Positions 1 to 7,541 of a stretch of 12,816 nucleotides of DNA are shown here, in pieces. Made by a program: the position numbers and the translations under genes. Every line of letters starts with the position of its first letter. Positions within the stretch are counted from its first letter, which is position 1. Source of the DNA: Porticoccaceae bacterium (GTDB lineage: Bacteria > Pseudomonadota > Gammaproteobacteria > Pseudomonadales > Porticoccaceae); NCBI GenBank assembly GCA_017858295.1, contig JAFMBU010000035.1:1-12816 (forward strand), in the 5' to 3' direction. The notes below the pieces were generated by a model that ran no database searches, had not been told where the DNA came from, and saw nothing but the letters and a program-made list of their open reading frames with translations.

Positions 1-894
1 CACTTCAACAGGCACTTCAAAAGGCATCTCACCAGCTAACTGCCGTGCCTGCTGAATGCCACTCTGCAATGCTTTCCAACTGTCCCCCGCTGGATTCAGT
101 CCCCGAGCAGCACCCTGCCAATAGCTGATAGCGCGCGGGTAATCCGCTTCTTGAAACGCTTGAATCCCCTTGAGACCCAGTACAGTTTGATTCTGAGAGT
201 CAGCGCCATAAGCCTGATCCAGCGCTGCAATCACGCGATCAGAAAAGCGGTTGGCATCGACAAAAAAGAGTGCCTGAGCATACTGGCCCAAGAGATAGGG
301 TTCGCTGGGCTGAACGCGAAGTGCCTCAGCAAAATAGCCAGAGGCGGCCAGCATTTTGCTGCCTGCAACCGCATCTTCGGCCAAAATAGTCCAGTAATAG
401 AGGTTGTCGGGGCGCTGCTGGACCCGCTCTTCGATTCTGGCGATCAATTCAGGAGTCACCTGTGATTGCTGATTAACAATACGTTCAGCCAGCGTCTCAG
501 CAATCTGTTGATCAACCCCAGAACCGAGACTGCGATAGAGCCCTAAGCTCGCCAGAGAGATCGCCACAATTAAAACCGGTAGCAGCCAAAAGCCCTGAGC
601 CATATTGTTTAAGGAGCCGTTTAAGTCGGTTTGCTGCTGCGAGGCCGCAGTGTTGCTTAACAATAACTGCTCCGCCTCGGCGACCATCTGGACTTGCTGC
701 TCAACACTAATTTCACCGCGCTCAAGCTGCTGTTGATACTGCCGTTGCTGGTCGCGAAACACATCAATATTGGCCTGCTCGGCAATACTGGAGCCATGGT
801 CGTTTTGCTTGCGATGTCGAGCGTTATAAAACGGTAGGGCAACAAATAGTGCGGCACCTAAAAGTAGCAGTGTTGTGACGAGCCCAAGACTCAT
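1..894 (-). CDS. ccmI: Cytochrome c maturation protein CcmI (3' part missing)
   Basis: The frame stays open for 298 codons from an ATG at 894 to the left edge, so the C-terminus lies outside the window (full CcmI proteins are about 400 residues). Visible: an N-terminal membrane segment (about residues 3-22), a hydrophilic Gln-rich stretch that looks coiled-coil (about 42-90), a second membrane segment (about 102-120), then helical TPR-like repeats with YYWTILAEDA and YFAEALRVQPSEP (about 160-298). This is the CcmI/CycH layout. CcmI holds apocytochrome c and passes it to the CcmFH ligation complex in the inner membrane. The start overlaps the ccmH stop in a TAATG, and a GAGGA Shine-Dalgarno lies about 8 nt upstream, so translation is probably coupled. 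Identification rests on topology and on position directly after ccmH; sequence in this family is poorly conserved. Confidence 0.9.
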   Translation of the reverse strand, partial: MSLGLVTTLLLLGAALFVALPFYNARHRKQNDHGSSIAEQANIDVFRDQQRQYQQQLERGEISVEQQVQMVAEAEQLLLSNTAASQQQTDLNGSLNNMAQGFWLLPVLIVAISLASLGLYRSLGSGVDQQIAETLAERIVNQQSQVTPELIARIEERVQQRPDNLYYWTILAEDAVAGSKMLAASGYFAEALRVQPSEPYLLGQYAQALFFVDANRFSDRVIAALDQAYGADSQNQTVLGLKGIQAFQEADYPRAISYWQGAARGLNPAGDSWKALQSGIQQARQLAGEMPFEVPVEV

Positions 895-1403
895 TATTCA
901 GATCCTCGTTTATGGCTATTCAACAGCTCGTCGAGACGCTGCTGCTGTTCAACACTTCGTGGACTTACATTTAACTTTTCACTTTGGCTGGGTTTCTTGC
1001 GCCGCGATAGACGCAGAATGATAAACCCACCTAACAGGACCAAAACCACAGGTGCAGCCCACAAAAAACCTGTAGCGCGATTCACTTCTGGGCGGTAGAG
1101 AATAAATTCTGAATAGCGGTTTTTTAAATACTCTTTGATCTCGGCATCGGTTAAATCCTGCTCTAGCAAACGCTGCACTTCGGCGCGCAGATCCTGAGAG
1201 ATAGCTGAGTTGGAGTCGGCGAGATTTTGGTTCTGACACTTGGGACAGCGCAACTCTTCAAGCAGCTGCTGATACCTTGGGCGCAGGGACTCATCGGAGA
1301 AATTGACCACATCCTCTACCGCAACAGCAACGCTAGAGAGCAACAGCAGCAATAGGCCAGCTTGTTTCAACCAGCCAAAACTCAGCAGAGAATTACTTGG
1401 CAT
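894..1403 (-). CDS. ccmH: Cytochrome c maturation thiol oxidoreductase CcmH (short, CcmL type)
   Basis: This 169-residue protein keeps the apocytochrome CXXCH cysteines reduced for heme attachment and works with CcmG, CcmI and CcmF on the periplasmic side. It has a signal peptide (hydrophobic about 16-26, likely cleaved after AVA at about 26-28), the hallmark LRCPKCQNQ motif with Cys53 and Cys56, the following LADSNS segment, and a C-terminal membrane helix (about 113-131) ending in basic residues. It is the short single-domain form found in Pseudomonas, not the long E. coli CcmH fused to a CcmI-like domain, which agrees with the separate ccmI gene downstream. The start lies inside the end of ccmG (11-nt overlap), suggesting translational coupling. 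Confidence 0.96.
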   Translation of the reverse strand: MPSNSLLSFGWLKQAGLLLLLLSSVAVAVEDVVNFSDESLRPRYQQLLEELRCPKCQNQNLADSNSAISQDLRAEVQRLLEQDLTDAEIKEYLKNRYSEFILYRPEVNRATGFLWAAPVVLVLLGGFIILRLSRRKKPSQSEKLNVSPRSVEQQQRLDELLNSHKRGSE

Positions 1404-1935
1404 TGGCTTGATCCACTAATTGTTGATAGAGATCGCGAAACTCTTCATTCCAAACTCGCTCGTCCACCACACCCACACGGCGGTGGCGAATAATGCCCTG
1501 GGCATCAACCAGATAGGTCTCCGGCGCACCGTAGACGCCCAGATCAATACCCAGCACACCGCGGGGATCAAAGATCGAGAACTGATAGGGATCGCCGCGC
1601 TCTTGGAGCCAGTCCTGAGCCAGCTTGCGGTGATCTTTGTAATTCAGACCAACAATCGCCACGCCCTCTTCAGCCAGACTATTTAACCAGGGATGTTCAA
1701 TACGACAGGCAAAACACCAGGTGGCCCAAACATTTACCAACAGTACCTGACCAGCAAAATCCTCGGTGCTGACTTGGCGCTCAGGATCGTGCAACTCTTC
1801 GAGGTCAAACTCGGGAAAGGCTTCATCCACCAGTGCCGAGGGCAGATCCAGAGGATCTTTGCCGAGACTGAAGAACAGAAAGGCACCCAGAGCCAGACAC
1901 AGCGCGAAGGGAATAAATAGAGCCAGCCGATTCAT
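1393..1935 (-). CDS. ccmG: Periplasmic thiol:disulfide oxidoreductase CcmG (DsbE)
   Basis: This 180-residue membrane-anchored thioredoxin-fold protein passes reducing power (from DsbD/CcdA in known systems) to CcmH and apocytochrome c. It has an uncleaved N-terminal anchor (about 5-24), the CcmG entry segment FPEFDLEELHD (about 40-50), the active site WCFAC (Cys74, Cys77), and the cis-Pro loop YGAPET (Pro138) followed by YLVDAQGIIRHRRVG, typical of DsbE. The active-site dipeptide Phe-Ala differs from E. coli CcmG (Pro-Thr). The start overlaps the ccmF stop in an ATGA. Length and motif order match the family with no sign of damage. Confidence 0.96.
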   Translation of the reverse strand: MNRLALFIPFALCLALGAFLFFSLGKDPLDLPSALVDEAFPEFDLEELHDPERQVSTEDFAGQVLLVNVWATWCFACRIEHPWLNSLAEEGVAIVGLNYKDHRKLAQDWLQERGDPYQFSIFDPRGVLGIDLGVYGAPETYLVDAQGIIRHRRVGVVDERVWNEEFRDLYQQLVDQANAK

Positions 1936-3971
1936 TGTGCGCTTGCCTCTATCGCTGTTGCTTCCGACTGAGCTGTTGATAGTGTGCGCGGCTTGCGTCG
2001 GCGTCGATAGCGTTTATCCATCACCGACAATAAACCGCCCAGTCCAATCATCAAACCGCCCAGCCAAATACAGCGCACAAAGGGTTTCACATGCAAGCGA
2101 ATCGCCCAGGCATCCCCTTTAAGTGGCTCACCCAGAGAGACGTAGAGATCGCGGGTCAGACCAGCATCCAAGGCCGCTTCAGTCATCACTTGATTGCGCG
2201 CTTCGTACTTGCGTTTTTCTGGGTAGAGTACAGCCACCAGACGATCGTTTTTATAGGCACTAATCTGTCCGCGACTGGCACCAAAGTTAGGACCCTGGAC
2301 GAAGTTGAGGCTATCAAAGGTAAACTCATAACCAGCCACTGCCACACGATCTCCGGGGACCATACGCACATCTTTTTGCACATCATAGACAGAGCTCAAG
2401 CCAACGCCGAGGGCGCAGACCGCTATACCTATATGGGCAACCTGCATACCCCAGTAGCTACCGGGCAATTTAGTGAGGTTTTTTAATCTCGAGCTCACCG
2501 CAGAAGAACCGCGATCCAACTTCTGCCACAGATCTTCAAGACTCATGGTCACCACCCAAAAGCTGGCGCCAAGGGTAATGACTGCGGTAATCGAATAGGT
2601 CGCCCATGACATGCTCTCGGCCAAAAATAGCGGCAGTATAAGTGCGGCACTGAGGCTGATCAGAAAAGGCAGCATGCCTTTCTGGCGCAACATCTGAGCA
2701 TCAGTTTTCTTCCAGCGGGAGAACACGGCAAAGCCCATGGCAACCATGAGACCCAGAGTCATAGGTACAAAGAAGAAGTTAAAATAAGGAGGGCCCACCG
2801 AGATCTTACCCAGGTCCAAGACATCGGCGATAAGCGGATAGAGCGTGCCAATCAAAATCATCGCCATGGCGCTAACCAACAGCACATTGTTTAACAGCAG
2901 CATCATTTCTCGAGATAGGCCACTGTAACTGACCACTTCAATGTCCCCCTGCTGGCGCTGAACCACCGGCCCTCTGAGGGCAAACAATAGCAGCGAGCTG
3001 CCCACCACTAGGCCAAGAAACGCGAGAATAAAGATACCGCGCTCAGGATCATTGGCAAAGGCGTGCACCGAGGTCAGCACCCCTGAACGCACCAAGAAGG
3101 TCCCCAAGAGGCTAAGAGAGAAGGCCAAAATAGCCAGCAACAGTGTCCAGCTGCGGAAGGCACCGCGCTTTTCCGTTACCGAAATGCTATGCACCAGGGC
3201 AGTTCCCACCAGCCAGGGCATCAGCGAGGCATTTTCCACCGGGTCCCAAAACCACCAGCCGCCCCATCCCAGTTCGTAGTAGGCCCACCAGCTGCCAAGG
3301 GTGATACCAATTGTCAGAAATACCCAGGCGCTGTTGATCCAAGGTCGTGCCCAGCGCGCCCAGGCGCTGTCGAATTGCCCGCCAATCAAAGCGGCTACCG
3401 CAAAGGCGAAGGCCACGGAAAATCCAACATAGCCCATATACAGCATGGGCGGATGGACAATCAGCCCGAAATCTTGCAGCAGCGGATTGAGATCGCCGCC
3501 CTCGGTGGGTGAAAACGGCAAGATCCGCGCAAAAGGATTTGAGGTTAAAAGTATAAACAGACCAAAGCCCACCGAGATAGCCCCGAGAATCGACAGTACT
3601 CGCGATGAAAGTACCAGGGGTAAATGACCGCTAAACAGGGCCACTGCAGCGGACCAGAGCGCAAGGATCAGCGCCCAGAGTAGCAGCGAACCCTCGTGGG
3701 CACCCCACACTGCACTGACCTTAAATTGGGTTGGCAGCAGCGTATTGGAATTATTTGCCACATACTGCAGAGAGAAATCATCCTGCACAAACGCCGCGGT
3801 TAAACAGGCAAACGAGATCGCCACAAAGACCAGCTGACCCAGGGCCAGTGAGTGGCCGAGACGCATCCAGGTGCGATAGCCGGCAAAGGAGCCAGCCATG
3901 GGAACAATCGCCTGAGCCACAGAGAGGCAGAGGGCAACAATCAGTGCGATATGACCGTACTCAGCAATCAT
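1932..3971 (-). CDS. ccmF: Heme lyase subunit CcmF
   Basis: CcmF is the large inner-membrane synthetase that takes heme from holo-CcmE and attaches it to apocytochrome c. The 679-residue protein is polytopic, with many hydrophobic segments. It carries WGAHEG (89-94), the Trp-rich heme-handling WWD domain (about 228-253, containing GWGGWWFWDPVENAS), and the conserved histidines His173 (VHPPML), His261, His303 (SVHAFANDP) and His513 (VAHIG). The first three match E. coli CcmF numbering for the periplasmic and transmembrane heme-binding histidines, and His513 corresponds to E. coli His491. A periplasmic domain lies at about 530-625, followed by a last helix and a basic tail. ATGA overlaps link it to ccmE upstream and ccmG downstream. 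Confidence 0.98.
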   Translation of the reverse strand: MIAEYGHIALIVALCLSVAQAIVPMAGSFAGYRTWMRLGHSLALGQLVFVAISFACLTAAFVQDDFSLQYVANNSNTLLPTQFKVSAVWGAHEGSLLLWALILALWSAAVALFSGHLPLVLSSRVLSILGAISVGFGLFILLTSNPFARILPFSPTEGGDLNPLLQDFGLIVHPPMLYMGYVGFSVAFAFAVAALIGGQFDSAWARWARPWINSAWVFLTIGITLGSWWAYYELGWGGWWFWDPVENASLMPWLVGTALVHSISVTEKRGAFRSWTLLLAILAFSLSLLGTFLVRSGVLTSVHAFANDPERGIFILAFLGLVVGSSLLLFALRGPVVQRQQGDIEVVSYSGLSREMMLLLNNVLLVSAMAMILIGTLYPLIADVLDLGKISVGPPYFNFFFVPMTLGLMVAMGFAVFSRWKKTDAQMLRQKGMLPFLISLSAALILPLFLAESMSWATYSITAVITLGASFWVVTMSLEDLWQKLDRGSSAVSSRLKNLTKLPGSYWGMQVAHIGIAVCALGVGLSSVYDVQKDVRMVPGDRVAVAGYEFTFDSLNFVQGPNFGASRGQISAYKNDRLVAVLYPEKRKYEARNQVMTEAALDAGLTRDLYVSLGEPLKGDAWAIRLHVKPFVRCIWLGGLMIGLGGLLSVMDKRYRRRRKPRTLSTAQSEATAIEASAQ

Positions 3972-4438
3972 TTATAACTCCCGGCCTGCTCTTTTTTATC
4001 TTCTTGCTTGGCCTTGTAAGCCGCATTCATGGCATCTGCCACTTCGGGAGGAGTATATTTTTCATCGTGTTTGGCCAGAATCTGAGTCGCCTGCAGCACC
4101 AGGTTTTCATCTACCTTACCGGAGGCAATGGCAGCCTCTCCTTCAGCGAACAGATCCGGCAGAATCCCTGTGTGTTCAACAGTCAGCATCTCGACACCAT
4201 CAGTGATTTTAAACTGTACCCAGAGGGAATCATCCGAGCGCAGCACTGAGCCATCGACCACCATGCCACCAGCCCGCAAAAACGTACTCTGGGGTGCCTC
4301 ACCGGAAACGATCTGTGCCGGGGTATAAAAGAAATTGCCATTCTCGCGGAGCATATAGACCACCAAGCCAATCACTAGGGCGGCAGCGGCCACAAGCAGA
4401 ATAACTAGCTGTAAACGTTGTTTACGCAATGGATGCAT
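3968..4438 (-). CDS. ccmE: Heme chaperone CcmE
   Basis: CcmE covalently binds heme delivered through CcmC and carries it to CcmF. The 156-residue protein has a short basic N-terminus, one membrane anchor (about 9-29), and a periplasmic OB-fold domain with FYTPAQI (37-43), FLRAGGMVVDGSV (53-65), GILPDLFAEG (91-100) and the heme-binding segment LAKHDEKYTPPEV with His124 and Tyr128 (the HxxxY motif; His130/Tyr134 in E. coli). The tail is Lys/Glu-rich and probably disordered. It starts in a TAATG overlap with the ccmD stop and ends in an ATGA overlap with ccmF. Nothing is missing. Confidence 0.98.
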   Translation of the reverse strand: MHPLRKQRLQLVILLVAAAALVIGLVVYMLRENGNFFYTPAQIVSGEAPQSTFLRAGGMVVDGSVLRSDDSLWVQFKITDGVEMLTVEHTGILPDLFAEGEAAIASGKVDENLVLQATQILAKHDEKYTPPEVADAMNAAYKAKQEDKKEQAGSYK

Positions 4439-4665
4439 TAATTACTTTCCTCATGGGGTTCTGACAGAGCAGCTGTTTTTGCGGCAAGCTCACGATCCTG
4501 TTGTCGCTGAATATCTCGACTCACTTCTTGCAGTAGCTCACGCTGCTTAAACAATGGTGCAATAACCAACCACAACATTGCCGCCAGGGTCACAGCGACC
4601 GATGACCACACATAGACTCCATGGCCGCTCATATTGATTAGGGCTGGAATATTTTCAAAGTACAT
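4438..4665 (-). CDS. ccmD: Heme exporter accessory protein CcmD
   Basis: This small 75-residue membrane protein has a short N-terminal part with MSGHGVYVW, one transmembrane helix (about 19-38), then a charged cytoplasmic tail rich in Gln, Glu and Arg. That matches CcmD, which joins the CcmABC complex and is needed to release holo-CcmE from CcmC. CcmD sequences are weakly conserved, so the call depends largely on size, topology and the position between ccmC (2 nt upstream) and ccmE (1-nt TAATG overlap). Confidence 0.93.
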   Translation of the reverse strand: MYFENIPALINMSGHGVYVWSSVAVTLAAMLWLVIAPLFKQRELLQEVSRDIQRQQDRELAAKTAALSEPHEESN

Positions 4666-4667
4666 AT

Positions 4668-5465
4668 TCAGCTCCCTGCCTTGGCAGTTGCCAGTTCGCG
4701 AACCCAGCTAGTCTTGCGTTCGCGGCGGAGGATTTCATTGCGAGTGTGGAGAATCAGCGCCACCGCATAAAACAGGTAAAAGCCAACAATCATCACCAGC
4801 AGGGGCATAAACATATCCATATGCATACTCGGCGCCGAGGTCAGTTTGATCGTCGCCGGCTGGTGCAAGGTATACCACCAGTCCACAGACTTATTGATAA
4901 TCGGAATATTCACCGTGCCCACCAGAGCCAGAATGGCACTGGCTTTACTTGCCGCATCAACACTGTGATAGGCGTACTGCAGAGCCATTACACCAGCGTA
5001 GAGAAACAGCAGAATCAGCATCGAAGTAATCCGCGCATCCCAGACCCAGTAGGCACCCCAGGTGGGCTTACCCCACACCGCGCCAGTAAACAGCGCAATA
5101 AAAGTCAAAGCTGCACCTATGGGCGCCGCCGCTTTCATTACCATATAGGAAATTTTCATTTTCCAAATTAGGCCGATGGCGCCGGCTATAGCCATAATAA
5201 AATAGCCTGACTGAGCTAAAAATGCCGCTGGCACATGGATGTAAATAATTCTAAAACTATTCCCCTGTCTGGCATCTTCCGGCGCAAAAGCCAGCCCCCA
5301 AACCAAACCCGTGGCTAACACTAGCAGCGCCGCCAGGGATACCCATGGCAGCCATTGACCGCTGCGCTGATAAAACCAGCGCGGTGAGCCGAGGCGGTAA
5401 AACCACTGCCAGTTAGAGGACTCTTTAGGGAGCCATTTGGAGAACAATCTGGAGAGCCAACTCAT
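4668..5465 (-). CDS. ccmC: Heme exporter/heme-handling protein CcmC
   Basis: CcmC presents heme to CcmE on the periplasmic face of the inner membrane. The 265-residue polytopic protein shows IHVPAA with His77, the WWD signature WGKPTWGAYWVWD (131-143), and the second heme-ligand region YTLHQP with His201. These correspond to His60, the WWD domain and His184 of E. coli CcmC. The N-terminus is about 20 residues longer than in E. coli and holds an aromatic, basic stretch (WQWFYRLGSPRWFYQ, 19-33) before the first membrane helix (about 41-60). The gene is 22 nt downstream of ccmB, the widest gap in the operon, with an AGG-type ribosome site, so it may be translated independently. Confidence 0.98.
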   Translation of the reverse strand: MSWLSRLFSKWLPKESSNWQWFYRLGSPRWFYQRSGQWLPWVSLAALLVLATGLVWGLAFAPEDARQGNSFRIIYIHVPAAFLAQSGYFIMAIAGAIGLIWKMKISYMVMKAAAPIGAALTFIALFTGAVWGKPTWGAYWVWDARITSMLILLFLYAGVMALQYAYHSVDAASKASAILALVGTVNIPIINKSVDWWYTLHQPATIKLTSAPSMHMDMFMPLLVMIVGFYLFYAVALILHTRNEILRRERKTSWVRELATAKAGS

Positions 5466-5487
5466 ATCTGCAAACCTATCCTATTCA

Positions 5488-6183
5488 TTAGTTACTGGCC
5501 GTGACGCGCAGCGCCCCAGCTGCTGCCAGGGGGCACAGCGCCACTGATGCGGCGAACATGGCACCCAGTATCGCCAGTGGCGGCAGCCAATTTAATCCAT
5601 CGACCGCATAGCTAACCGTCGCCGTGCCAAAAATAATCACCGGCATATAGAGAGGCATCACCAGCAGCGACAACAACAGTCCACCCTTGCGCAGGGACAC
5701 AGTCAGCGCCGCACCCACAGCACCGACCAAACTTAAACAGGCGGTGCCCAGGGCCAAGCTACAGACCAGCGGCACATATCCTGCATTGGGCAGCGACATC
5801 ATCAAACCTAGCACTGGTGATACCAGTGTCAGAGGCAGACCAGTGGTCAGCCAGTGGGCGGTTACTTTGCCTAATATGGGCAGCGGCAACAGCTGCGGAG
5901 TAATCAACATCTGCTCAAGGCTGCCGTCTTGATAGTCACTGGCAAACAATGCGTCCATCGAAAGCAGCGTCGCCAGCAGCGCCATAACCCAAATCATGCC
6001 CGCCGCAACCTTTTCAAGCTCGGCAGCTTCTGGTGTTAATCCCAGGGGAATCAGGGTCGACACCATAATAAAAAATATCACTGGACTGGCCACTTCACCA
6101 CGGCGGCGGTAGGCCAGCAATAGATCCCGTCGCAACCAGGCGGCAAAACCGCTATCCATTTTTCTCGCCACATGACTCGTCAT
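5488..6183 (-). CDS. ccmB: Heme exporter membrane subunit CcmB
   Basis: CcmB is the membrane subunit of the CcmAB ATPase. Known work shows CcmAB energises release of holo-CcmE from CcmC rather than simply pumping heme. The 231-residue protein has about six hydrophobic segments and the conserved family stretches AYRRRGEVASPVIFF (24-38), YQDGSLEQML (about 84-93) and AHWLTTGLPL (about 109-118). The chosen start overlaps the ccmA stop in a TAATG; a second ATG eight codons in (MDSGFAAW) is possible and would give a length closer to the E. coli protein (220 residues). Confidence 0.96.
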   Translation of the reverse strand: MTSHVARKMDSGFAAWLRRDLLLAYRRRGEVASPVIFFIMVSTLIPLGLTPEAAELEKVAAGMIWVMALLATLLSMDALFASDYQDGSLEQMLITPQLLPLPILGKVTAHWLTTGLPLTLVSPVLGLMMSLPNAGYVPLVCSLALGTACLSLVGAVGAALTVSLRKGGLLLSLLVMPLYMPVIIFGTATVSYAVDGLNWLPPLAILGAMFAASVALCPLAAAGALRVTASN

Positions 6184-6824
6184 TAAGCTATTGCCTCGAC
6201 ATCAGACACGAGCTTATATCTACGCAGGCCAGTCAGTGACAGATCTTGGTGAGTCGAGAGAATCACCGCACCGCCCTTCGCCACATGCTGCTGAAGACAG
6301 GACTGCAAAAATGCCACCCCCTGCTTATCAATCGAGGTAAAAGGTTCATCTAGATACCAGAGGCGTGCCTCGCTGATCAGCAACCGTGCCAGTGCAACCC
6401 GGCGATGCTGTCCTGCCGACAGGGCGTAACAGGGCAAATCAGTGTATCCGGCCAGGCCAACCTGGGTGAGCGCATCTTTAACGGAGACATCATTTGACTG
6501 GGCTGAAGTAGCCACCATCCAGCGCAGATTTTCCTCGGCGCTGAGATTTAATTTAACCGCGGGCTGATGGCCGATATAAAGCATATCGGAGAGATAGTCG
6601 TAACGGCAGGCTGAGAGCGCCTGGCCAAGGTAGGAAATATTGCCCGCGCTTGGCTGCAGAGAGCCAGTAAGCATGCGCAGCAAGGTAGTCTTGCCGCTGC
6701 CATTAGCCCCTTCAATCTGCAAAACATCGCCAGGATCAACAGAAAAATTCACCCCTGAGAACAGACAGCTGTCGTCCCGTTCGAAGGCGAGATTTTCAAC
6801 ACTCAATAATGGCGCTTGCGACAC
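6183..6824 (-). CDS. ccmA: Cytochrome c biogenesis ATP-binding protein CcmA
   Basis: This 213-residue ABC ATPase is the first gene of the ccm operon. All ATPase motifs are present: Walker A GANGSGKT (39-46), the Q-loop region (IGHQPAVK, about 84-91), the signature LSAGQ (135-139) followed by RRVALARLL, Walker B LWYLDEP (155-161) and the H-loop His192 (STHQ). The short length, with little beyond the H-loop, and the wording of the signature region fit CcmA. The start is a GTG with GGGA about 7 nt upstream; no ATG is available nearby. It would be transcribed from the candidate promoter at 6863-6874. Confidence 0.97.
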   Translation of the reverse strand: MSQAPLLSVENLAFERDDSCLFSGVNFSVDPGDVLQIEGANGSGKTTLLRMLTGSLQPSAGNISYLGQALSACRYDYLSDMLYIGHQPAVKLNLSAEENLRWMVATSAQSNDVSVKDALTQVGLAGYTDLPCYALSAGQHRRVALARLLISEARLWYLDEPFTSIDKQGVAFLQSCLQQHVAKGGAVILSTHQDLSLTGLRRYKLVSDVEAIA

Positions 6825-6848
6825 AGATAGATCCCAGGGGAAGTGAAC

Positions 6849-6874
6849 TTTTGGCGTCCGGCATTATGCCAAAA
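6849..6874 (-). promoter_or_regulatory. Candidate extended -10 promoter of the ccm operon inside nested inverted repeats
   Basis: On the minus strand TGG-CATAAT (6871-6863) resembles an extended -10 element, putting transcription start near 6856 and giving a leader of about 32 nt before the ccmA GTG. No good -35 is seen at 17 nt; TTGCAA lies 20 nt upstream. The element is enclosed by a perfect 7-bp inverted repeat, TTTTGGC (6849-6855 on plus) with GCCAAAA (6868-6874), and coincides with the 11-bp palindrome GGCATTATGCC (6860-6870). These two pairings exclude each other. Confidence 0.45.
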
Positions 6875-6944
6875 TTAGGCGCTGAATGTTGCAAAAATCT
6901 ACTTGCAGGCTTTGCAGTGGAATGAGTGATCGAAAGTATCAGAA

Positions 6945-6966
6945 AGCTCGGCGCGACGGCCGAGCT
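6945..6966 (-). terminator. GC-rich hairpin after the PA3496-like gene, possible terminator
   Basis: A perfect 8-bp inverted repeat (AGCTCGGC, 6-nt loop, GCCGAGCT) lies about 60 nt downstream of the small minus-strand gene. On the minus strand the stem is followed by TTTCTGATACTTTC, only a weak U-rich tail. It separates the small gene from the candidate ccm promoter, so termination is the simplest reading, but the tail is poor and readthrough into ccm is possible. Confidence 0.45.
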
Positions 6967-6983
6967 GGGGATGTTGTTACATG

Positions 6984-7003
6984 GTTAAAGTTTCGGCTTT
7001 AAC
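6984..7003 (-). other. AT-rich 7-bp hairpin with adjacent Shine-Dalgarno-like sequence and start-stop codon pair
   Basis: On the minus strand GTTAAAG, a 6-nt loop and CTTTAAC form a perfect stem. Immediately upstream is GGAGGAG (7009-7003) and immediately downstream is ATGTAA (6982-6977), a start codon directly followed by a stop. The stem lacks a U-tract. It lies in the 202-nt gap between the small gene and ccmA. Function is unknown. Confidence 0.35.
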
Positions 7004-7026
7004 TCCTCCGTCCTAAACCTTGAATC

Positions 7027-7209
7027 TCAATCCAAGTCAAAATCGTCATCATAGTCTTGGACCTGCTTTTTGAGGCGCGCCTGCTCAAGCTTTTCCTCTA
7101 GACGTCGACGCGCTTCCCGATCAACCTCCATTTGGCGCTTTTCAGATAGCACAGGTTCTTGCTCCTCGGCAAAATCGTCGTCTGCATCCAGCTCTATTTC
7201 ATCGCTCAT
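7027..7209 (-). CDS. PA3496-family small acidic protein
   Basis: This 60-residue protein is strongly charged: an acidic N-terminus (DEIELDADDDFAEEQEP, about 3-19), a basic/acidic helical middle (REARRRLEEKLEQARLKKQ, about 31-49) and an acidic end (DYDDDFDLD). The middle matches what I recall of the PA3496 family, annotated in pseudomonads as putative envelope-integrity proteins, which share an ARRRIE-LEE-RL-KEL pattern between acidic ends. No membrane segment or signal peptide is seen; its biochemical role is not known to me. The start has an AAGGG ribosome site 6 nt upstream and a good promoter at 7277-7305. It is transcribed in the ccm direction but separated from ccmA by about 200 nt with two hairpins. 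Confidence 0.75.
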   Translation of the reverse strand: MSDEIELDADDDFAEEQEPVLSEKRQMEVDREARRRLEEKLEQARLKKQVQDYDDDFDLD

Positions 7210-7276
7210 AAGTTACCCTTAGATTAGAGCTCACAACAGAATTCAGCCAACCGCGCTGCACCCATTAACAGTGCAA

Positions 7277-7305
7277 AAATTAATTCTAAAATGGGTTTTC
7301 GTCAA
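7277..7305 (-). promoter_or_regulatory. Sigma-70 promoter for the PA3496-like gene
   Basis: On the minus strand TTGACG (7305-7300) and TAATTT (7282-7277) are separated by exactly 17 nt. The -35 matches the consensus at 5 of 6 positions and the -10 at 4 of 6. Predicted start is near 7270, leaving a 5' leader of about 60 nt. Confidence 0.6.
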
Positions 7306-7495
7306 GAACTTAAAATCCATGTTTTTCAATGAGTTAAAAAATAGTTTTGCCGAATAGGTACGGCCACATCAAAATCACAGCTAGAGTAAGCTAAAGCCAA
7401 GATAGCGGGTGCAAAAAGCAATCTGACACTGCCCCCCGAAACTAATAGCTTGCCTGGCACTCCAATCCCTAACTGCACTCAACCCGTAATATTTG

Positions 7496-7501
7496 TATAA
7501 A
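7496..7501 (+). promoter_or_regulatory. Candidate -10 element for msrA
   Basis: TATAAA sits about 40 nt before the chosen msrA start. The hexamer 17 nt upstream (CTGCAC) is a poor -35, so this promoter may be weak or need an activator. Predicted start is near 7508. Confidence 0.4.
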
Positions 7502-7527
7502 AAGGCTGAACCACTTAATTCCCCAAT

Positions 7528-7531
7528 GGAG
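7528..7531 (+). promoter_or_regulatory. Shine-Dalgarno site that decides the msrA start
   Basis: GGAG lies 10 nt before the ATG at 7542 but only 1 nt before the earlier in-frame ATG at 7533. The spacing therefore favours 7542. Confidence 0.6.
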
Positions 7532-7541
7532 CATGCAAGAA

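Larger units (their letters stand above)
7210..7541. other. Divergent intergenic region between the PA3496-like gene and msrA
   Basis: No coding sequence is supported in these roughly 330 nt. The left part holds a minus-strand promoter for the small gene and the right end a plus-strand promoter candidate for msrA. The middle (about 7310-7480) is AT-rich on its left side and shows no repeat, RNA gene or FNR-type box that I can recognise. Confidence 0.7.

Noticed and set aside
657..857. Minus-strand open frame of 66 codons near the left end
   Set aside because: It overlaps ccmI on the same strand in another frame; the ccmI frame is open throughout and shows CcmI topology.
3731..4249. Plus-strand open frame of 172 codons opposite ccmF and ccmE
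   Set aside because: It lies antisense to two unmistakable ccm genes and its translation is a low-complexity mix without any family motif. It is a shadow of the GC pattern of the real genes.
7533..7541. Upstream ATG at 7533 as the msrA start
   Set aside because: The GGAG ribosome site is only 1 nt away from this codon, while it is well spaced for 7542, which also gives a cleaner signal peptide.
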